Of a DNA stretch of 27,100 nucleotides, positions 23,911 through 27,100 are shown piece by piece. A program made the position numbers and the translations under genes. The DNA comes from a virus. The stretch is taken from positions 1 to 27,100 of the IMG/VR virus record IMGVR_UViG_3300000313_000010; one strand, written 5' to 3'. The notes beneath the pieces were generated by a model. That model did not search any database. It was not told the DNA's origin and was given only the letters and a program-made list of their open reading frames with translations. Positions within the stretch are counted from its first letter, which is position 1, and each line of letters starts with the position of its first letter.

Positions 23911-24150
23911 ATGCCAATAGTTATATTACCTAAATCAGTAGTTTATACTACTCAACCTGCTCAAACAGTTACATTGAGCACATTAACTATCAATAGAGTA
24001 GTAGATCTTCCAGAAGAAAAAATTGTAAGATGCTTTTTGAAAGAGATAAACACTGCAATTATTCTATGGGAAGGAGATGATTATGATGCTGCTGGACAAT
24101 GGTCAGATGCTGACGTTCAGGCTAGATTAACAGCCATTTTCTCAGCTTAA
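23911..24150 (+). CDS. Small conserved-type phage protein, 79 aa
   Basis: Beta-strand-rich N-terminal half (MPIVILPKSVVYTTQPAQTV ... NRVVDLPEEKIVRCFLKEIN) followed by WEGDDYDAAGQWSDADVQAR. The last motif also occurs in the remnant at 23266, showing a family with two members here. It may bind the virion or membrane, but I do not recognise a function. It follows the holin by 16 bases. Its stop overlaps by three bases the stop of the oppositely oriented lipoprotein gene (convergent TTAA). Confidence 0.65.
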   Translation: MPIVILPKSVVYTTQPAQTVTLSTLTINRVVDLPEEKIVRCFLKEINTAIILWEGDDYDAAGQWSDADVQARLTAIFSA

Positions 24151-24485
24151 TATTTTTCTATTATATTAAAATATAATGTAATTGTATCATTATACCTATT
24201 TATGCTAGTTACTGAATTATATTTTATACCATCAATAATAAAACAACTATCATTTATATAATAAGGTTCAAAAATTTTATTTTCTAAATGTAGATTCTCT
24301 TTAATTATAATTGGATAAGTCAAATATTTAATATTCTTCTTATTTGTTTTAATAGGTATAGCATTTTTTAAAGTAGTACCATCATTCAAAACTAAAACAT
24401 TTGAATCATGTTTAATTTCATAATGATATGTGTTTTTTATACTACAAGAAGTAAGAATAAATAAACCAAATATTAACTTTTTCAT
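24147..24485 (-). CDS. Putative small lipoprotein (possible moron)
   Basis: N-terminus MKKLIFGLFILTSCSIKN is a classic lipoprotein signal: two lysines, a hydrophobic stretch and lipobox LTSC with Cys14 as the lipidated residue. The mature part is about 99 aa, beta-rich, Asn/Ile/Tyr-rich (LHLENKIFEPYYINDSCFII) and unrecognised. The first residues after Cys lack the acidic cluster typical of Bacteroidota surface-export signals, so it probably stays in the periplasm. A near-consensus host promoter precedes it. Its strand opposes the structural operon, as expected for a gene expressed on its own. Superinfection exclusion and outer-membrane spanin are both possible. Confidence 0.7.
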   Translation of the reverse strand: MKKLIFGLFILTSCSIKNTYHYEIKHDSNVLVLNDGTTLKNAIPIKTNKKNIKYLTYPIIIKENLHLENKIFEPYYINDSCFIIDGIKYNSVTSINRYNDTITLYFNIIEKY

Positions 24486-24508
24486 TTTATCAGTTATTTT
24501 TTATAATA

Positions 24509-24538
24509 CAAATATATAAAATATTTTAAAGTAAACAA
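24509..24538 (-). promoter_or_regulatory. Bacteroidota-type promoter for the lipoprotein gene
   Basis: On the minus strand, TTG (24536-24538) is followed by a 19-base spacer and TATATTTG (24509-24516). This fits the host consensus TTG-N17-23-TAnnTTTG exactly. Transcription would start about 24502, leaving a short leader before the ATG at 24485. The promoter overlaps the 3' end of the glycosyltransferase gene, so the lipoprotein can be expressed alone by the host's main sigma factor. Confidence 0.8.
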
Positions 24539-25155
24539 AAACCATTTTTTACTAATAAATAAGTATAATCAACATCTCTTTCCATAATATTACTATATCC
24601 AGTACTTTGTATAGCAAACATTAATTTAGGAACATACATATTCATATTTGATGCTGCATAATATCTATCTAAATGATATGTTGTAGGATCATAATCTTTT
24701 AAAACTGTATCATAAGCAGTATTTTTTATTACATAAAAATGTGTAGATGAAAAGTTTTTAATCTTCCACCAATGTTTTTTAGAATCTATAGGATTACTAC
24801 CTTGATAAATACCTCCAAATAACATATCATAATCTTCTGGTACATCATCAAAACAAGATTGAACATACTCCATAGTTTTTTCTTTCCCTTGGAATATACA
24901 ATCATCCTCCATTATAATAACATTCTCGTAATTTCTTTCTTTAGCTATTTTTATTATTTCTAAATGAGAATTACCACAACCCATCATACCAGCTTTATTA
25001 CGGTTAAGCTCATTGGGGTATTCTACGCCTTCAAATCTTTCAAAATTAGGATTATCACACAACCATTTCATTTCGTTTGTTATTTGAGCAAGCCTATCAG
25101 TTCTATATTTAAGATTGATTACAAATTTAGGAGTGTTATTTATATCTATATGCAT
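24526..25155 (-). CDS. Glycosyltransferase family 25 (LPS/surface glycan type)
   Basis: Transfers a sugar, commonly galactose or glucose, to lipopolysaccharide or other surface glycans. Signature parts: FVINLKYRTDR (11-21, the NL..R.DR motif), GMMGCGNSHLEIIK (57-69, the G..GC..SH motif) and VIIMEDDCIF (79-88, with metal-binding EDD at 83-85). DYDMLFGGIYQG and the DRYYA motif near 163-167 (the D.y) also fit. 209 aa is typical of short GT25 enzymes. On the minus strand and outside the structural order, it looks like a moron that could modify host surface sugars after infection and block further phage. Confidence 0.82.
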   Translation of the reverse strand: MHIDINNTPKFVINLKYRTDRLAQITNEMKWLCDNPNFERFEGVEYPNELNRNKAGMMGCGNSHLEIIKIAKERNYENVIIMEDDCIFQGKEKTMEYVQSCFDDVPEDYDMLFGGIYQGSNPIDSKKHWWKIKNFSSTHFYVIKNTAYDTVLKDYDPTTYHLDRYYAASNMNMYVPKLMFAIQSTGYSNIMERDVDYTYLLVKNGFCLL

Positions 25156-25193
25156 TTTATTTAGTTTTTTATGTATATATCATTTTTAATTTC

Positions 25194-25201
25194 TATATTT
25201 G
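25194..25201 (+). promoter_or_regulatory. Possible host-type -7 element upstream of the small membrane gene
   Basis: TATATTTG at 25194-25201 matches the Bacteroidota -7 consensus TAnnTTTG and lies 28 bases before the ATG at 25229. I see no TTG at the expected upstream distance (17-23 bases), so this is only half a promoter. It sits in the divergent region between the glycosyltransferase and the plus-strand pair. Confidence 0.5.
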
Positions 25202-25228
25202 CATTATAAATTTAAAACTGATAAAAAT

Positions 25229-25429
25229 ATGGGAACTCCAACAGCAGTATTAATAATAATTCTTTTATTTATTTGTATTTTTCTAATTTGTAGAGAAATA
25301 TCTTTATGGTATTTTAGAATTAATCAAAGAGTTAAACTCCAACAATTGACATTAGAAACAATGTTAAAGATTTATGAACAAAATGGAGGTTATATTAATT
25401 GGCCAGAAATTAATAAATTAATAAAATGA
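25229..25429 (+). CDS. Small single-span membrane protein, 66 aa
   Basis: Start taken at the ATG at 25229. An upstream TTG at 25199 keeps the frame open, but it lies inside the likely promoter. Residues about 5-23 (TAVLIIILLFICIFLICREI) form one strong transmembrane helix, followed by a helical cytoplasmic or periplasmic tail (RVKLQQLTLETMLKIYEQNG). No family recognised. The ATGA overlap with the KTSC gene indicates a two-gene operon. Possible roles include membrane anchoring or host interference; none can be claimed. Confidence 0.65.
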   Translation: MGTPTAVLIIILLFICIFLICREISLWYFRINQRVKLQQLTLETMLKIYEQNGGYINWPEINKLIK

Positions 25430-25632
25430 TTCCAGTAATATCTTCTAATGTTAAAAGCATTGGATATAACCCTAAAAACAAAATAACATACGTCAAATTC
25501 AATAACGATTCGATGTATGTTTATTTTGGGGTTCCTCGAGAAACTTTTGAAAATTTTAAAAAAGCTGAATCAAAAGGTAAATTTCTACATTTACATATTA
25601 AAAATTCATATTCATATTTAAAGTTTAAATAA
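25426..25632 (+). CDS. KTSC domain protein
   Basis: 68 aa covering almost exactly one KTSC domain: V-x-S-x-x-V-K-S-I-G-Y at the start (PVISSNVKSIGYNPKN), ITYVKFNNDSMYVYFGVP as the middle hairpin (family: L.v.F..G..Y.Y..VP), then KKAESKGKFLHLHIKNSYSY (A.SkG.y.n..Ir..Y). The domain is common in phage and bacterial proteins, including the C-terminus of some lysyl-tRNA synthetases; its molecular function is unclear and RNA binding has been suggested. It overlaps its partner upstream and converges with the minus-strand gene (eight bases of overlap). Confidence 0.85.
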   Translation: MIPVISSNVKSIGYNPKNKITYVKFNNDSMYVYFGVPRETFENFKKAESKGKFLHLHIKNSYSYLKFK

Positions 25633-26014
25633 CTGAAAAATCTATAATTCTTTTGTTCATAGATACTTCTTCTCTTACATTTTCAATTAACTCTTCATCT
25701 AATTGTTTAACTACATAAAGTAATGAAGAATTAATATTTCTTAATTTATTTCTTATTATTATATAAGCAGTTTCCTTACCAGAAGTTTTTATAAAATCTT
25801 CTGCTATTATAATTTTTATATTAAATAATGCTCTATGTTTTTCTAATATTTTTTCTAATGCTATTTCTTTTTGATCAGTGATAAAAAATTTCATTTTATA
25901 ATTAGATTTTTCATTTGTTTTAGTTAAACCTAATTTACGTTTTTCATTACATCTTCTTACAGCTTCAACATGTGCAAATTTTCTTTCTTCTTCAGTATTA
26001 TATTTTTTCTTCAT
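25625..26014 (-). CDS. Hypothetical basic protein in the sigma operon
   Basis: 129 aa, unrecognised. The N-terminal 50 residues are strongly basic and helical (KKKYNTEEERKFAHVEAVRR, CNEKRKLGLTKTNEK), suggesting nucleic-acid binding. A mixed alpha/beta middle (MKFFITDQKEIALEKILEKH) and a helical end (YVVKQLDEELIENVREEV) follow. The ATG overlaps the stop of the gp55-like gene by four bases, so it is the last gene of that minus-strand operon. By analogy with T4, where gp55 works with gp33 and gp45, a transcription co-factor is possible, but this is speculation. Confidence 0.6.
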   Translation of the reverse strand: MKKKYNTEEERKFAHVEAVRRCNEKRKLGLTKTNEKSNYKMKFFITDQKEIALEKILEKHRALFNIKIIIAEDFIKTSGKETAYIIIRNKLRNINSSLLYVVKQLDEELIENVREEVSMNKRIIDFSVI

Positions 26015-26373
26015 AGATTGTGTGTATCATTAATACTTACAAAAAATATTTGAGTTTTATTTTCTTCATCCCTAGGATTTAATTGCTTAAATTCTTTTGC
26101 AGCACCAAATTTTATGATTTGACTAAAATATGCAAATACATTATCTGTTTTTTCTGGATTATAACTTCTCCAATATAAAGCACAATCTAATATTGCTCTA
26201 CATATACAATCTTTTCTATCATCATCATTCTTATAACTGAATTTTCTATTTATCATGTTCTTTGCTATTAATGAAAACATTCTATATGCTTCATCAGTTA
26301 AGCAATCTTGTTCTTTAGAAATTGCAAGTTGCTTTCGTAATTCATCAGCTTTTATATAGTTTCTATTTTCCAT
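26011..26373 (-). CDS. T4 gp55-like late transcription sigma factor
   Basis: Likely a minimal sigma factor that recruits host RNA polymerase to phage late promoters. CLTDEAYRMFSLIAKNMINR (24-43), RKDCICRAILDCALYWRSYN (53-72) and NVFAYFSQIIKFGAAKEFKQ (78-97) follow the gp55 pattern: LT...Y..F..I......Y, D..(D)...i..A...(c)...(W)..F(n), and N.FAYF.QII...(f). These resemble sigma-70 region 2. At 120 aa it is shorter than T4 gp55 (185 aa) and lacks an obvious separate clamp-binding tail. It overlaps the upstream split sigma gene by 22 bases and the downstream gene by four. Confidence 0.7.
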   Translation of the reverse strand: MENRNYIKADELRKQLAISKEQDCLTDEAYRMFSLIAKNMINRKFSYKNDDDRKDCICRAILDCALYWRSYNPEKTDNVFAYFSQIIKFGAAKEFKQLNPRDEENKTQIFFVSINDTHNL

Positions 26374-26843
26374 TGATTTCTAAATTCAATTGCTTCTTCT
26401 AAAGTGTTAAATTTTTTAATAAATTTATTATGCTTGTATAAATAAAAATAAAGACCATTAGTTGAAATGTTCTTTTCAACTCTTTTCTTTTTAGCAACTT
26501 TTTTCTTATCTCCGAATAATTTTGTACTATGTGGTGTAGATGTACCTGTTTTTATTCTAACTTTTTTTAAGAACCTACAAACATGACCTCTTATTGTAAC
26601 TTCCTGTAAGTTTAATATAGCAGCAACTTCTTTATATGAACCATTATGCTTTAATAAAAGCTCAAAAGATCTTTTATGAATTGAATCTGGCATATCATTT
26701 ATTATGTTTTTTATATAATTATATTGAGATTCTACATTAAATTCATCTTCTTCATCAATAAAATCTTTATCTTCTATAGAAGAAGTTCTTTGTTTTTTTT
26801 TCTTTTTTGTAATGCAAAATTTTTTGCAATAGTACATAACCAT
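26352..26843 (-). CDS. Sigma factor region-4 half (second frame of a split sigma gene)
   Basis: The distal half of a sigma-70-type protein in a different frame from its region 2. About 41-105 is region 4: NYIKNIINDMPDSIHKRSFE, then LLLKHNGSYKEVAAILNLQE and VTIRGHVCRFLKKVRIKTG, matching LP...r..f.l.....sy.EiA..L...e.TV..h..R.lkkLr with a helix-turn-helix that would read the -35 region. A basic linker and a C-terminal domain (YFYLYKHNKFIKKFNTLEEA followed by I-E-F-R) resemble an AP2-like DNA-binding hairpin. Own ATGs at 26843 and 26837 could give a separate polypeptide; otherwise it is made by -1 slippage from the region-2 frame. The fused product would be 220 aa. Confidence 0.68.
   Translation of the reverse strand: MVMYYCKKFCITKKKKKQRTSSIEDKDFIDEEDEFNVESQYNYIKNIINDMPDSIHKRSFELLLKHNGSYKEVAAILNLQEVTIRGHVCRFLKKVRIKTGTSTPHSTKLFGDKKKVAKKKRVEKNISTNGLYFYLYKHNKFIKKFNTLEEAIEFRNQWKIETI
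26770..26801 (-). promoter_or_regulatory. Probable -1 frameshift site joining the sigma halves
   Basis: On the minus strand an A-run of nine (26793-26801) contains A_AAA_AAA in the region-2 reading phase (ending at 26795). Slipping back one base gives ...KRKKKQRTSS..., joining residue 73 of region 2 to the region-4 frame. Eleven bases downstream is a perfect 14-base palindrome, TCTTCTATAGAAGA (26770-26783), that could form a weak 5-bp hairpin. Site and phase are seen directly; use of the site is inferred. The same heptamer occurs in the chaperone gene. Confidence 0.55.
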
Positions 26844-27013
26844 GTATTTATAGCAGCCTTTTCAACATCAAACAAATATTCTTTTTCCATTCCCTTTAAA
26901 AAGGTCTCAGAAACTATATCATTAATATCATCTTCATCTAATAAAATGGAACTAACAGTATTTCTTACTTGTCTTTTGTATTTAATGAAAGTATCATCCC
27001 AATTTATTTCCAT
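26774..27013 (-). CDS. Sigma factor region-2 half (first frame of a split sigma gene)
   Basis: 79-aa frame covering sigma-70 region 2: YKRQVRNTVSSILLDEDDIN, DIVSETFLKGMEKEYLFDVE and AAINTWLCTIAKNFALQKRK, fitting the core-polymerase-binding and -10-reading pattern (acidic dd..DivqetFlk... and the W/L..IA.N helix). It ends soon after in NKELLL and a stop, with no region 4. The stop is reached only if the ribosome does not slip on the A-run at 26793-26801. It is the first gene of this operon, starting just after a terminator that closes the previous minus-strand unit. It could be a truncated regulator, the unshifted form of a longer sigma, or a product of a sequencing error. Confidence 0.7.
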   Translation of the reverse strand: MEINWDDTFIKYKRQVRNTVSSILLDEDDINDIVSETFLKGMEKEYLFDVEKAAINTWLCTIAKNFALQKRKKNKELLL

Positions 27014-27060
27014 AATTTAATTGTCTTTATGTTATATATACAGAATATAAAAAGTTCCAG

Positions 27061-27099
27061 AAAAAAGGAACGGCTTTCTTTTTTAAGAAAGCCGTTCCT
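27061..27099 (-). terminator. Strong rho-independent terminator closing an upstream minus-strand unit
   Basis: AGGAACGGCTTTCTT (27066-27080) and AAGAAAGCCGTTCCT (27085-27099) form a perfect 15-bp stem with loop TTTT. Read on the minus strand it is followed by a run of six T (A at 27061-27066). It would stop transcription arriving from genes beyond the right edge, 48 bases before the sigma operon's ATG at 27013, so that operon probably has its own promoter in 27014-27060. Confidence 0.88.
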
Positions 27100-27100
27100 A

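Noticed and set aside
24157-24180. AT-only palindrome between convergent genes as a bidirectional terminator
   Set aside because: ATTATATT-AA-AATATAAT has no GC pairs, a two-base loop and no proper T-run; unlikely to terminate.

Overview
The window looks like the structural half of a contractile-tailed (myovirus-type) phage or prophage of a Bacteroidota host, most likely a Flavobacterium-like organism. The DNA is strongly AT-rich. Genes are packed head to tail, often with 1- to 8-base start/stop overlaps. Starts are preceded by A-rich leaders rather than clear Shine-Dalgarno sites, and one intergenic region carries a near-ideal Bacteroidota promoter (TTG, 19-base spacer, TATATTTG). Head and tail proteins resemble the Mu-like set (gp29-type portal, gp36-type neck protein, gpJ/gp46-type baseplate).

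Layout. 1-1131: small uncharacterised genes. 1132-1605: a divergent sigma-factor-like protein. 1668-3405: terminase small and large subunits with a 27-residue membrane microprotein wedged between them. 3456-6779: neck protein with inserted carbohydrate-binding-like modules, portal, gp10-type neck protein and a putative tail terminator. 6798-9204: a baseplate J / I-like / fibre-like block sitting inside the head cluster. 9221-11486: ClpP-type prohead protease with scaffold region, then major capsid protein, closed by a strong terminator. 11566-14067: sheath, tube and a tail-assembly chaperone with a -1 frameshift extension that I could read in sequence, closed by a second terminator. 14109-14522: endonuclease VII/HNH gene. 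14528-19858: tape measure and the inner baseplate (DUF6046-like, gpD-like hub, spike, gp46/gpW-like wedge, tandem LysM-like protein). 19877-23254: a mosaic fibre, an arabinofuranosidase-like lectin domain protein and an unknown partner gene. 23266-24150: a gene remnant, a holin, and the intact relative of the remnant.

The last 3 kb changes strand three times. A lipoprotein and a family-25 glycosyltransferase lie on the minus strand and look like accessory (moron) genes that could alter the host surface. A small membrane protein and a KTSC-domain protein follow on the plus strand. Finally, a minus-strand operon enters from the right end: a sigma factor whose region 2 and region 4 lie in two overlapping frames joined by a slippery A-run, a T4 gp55-like late sigma factor, and an unknown basic protein.

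How it fits together: the sigma-like proteins plausibly steer host RNA polymerase to phage promoters, and the long plus-strand cluster is the likely late regulon. Terminase, portal, protease and capsid build and fill the head; neck proteins join it to the sheath/tube/tape-measure tail; the hub, spike and wedge close the baseplate; the fibre cassette reads the host surface; the holin opens the membrane. No endolysin, integrase or replication gene is visible here. The best candidates for something new are the frameshift-split sigma factor with its neighbouring late sigma factor, and the carbohydrate-binding-like modules shared by the neck and a baseplate protein.
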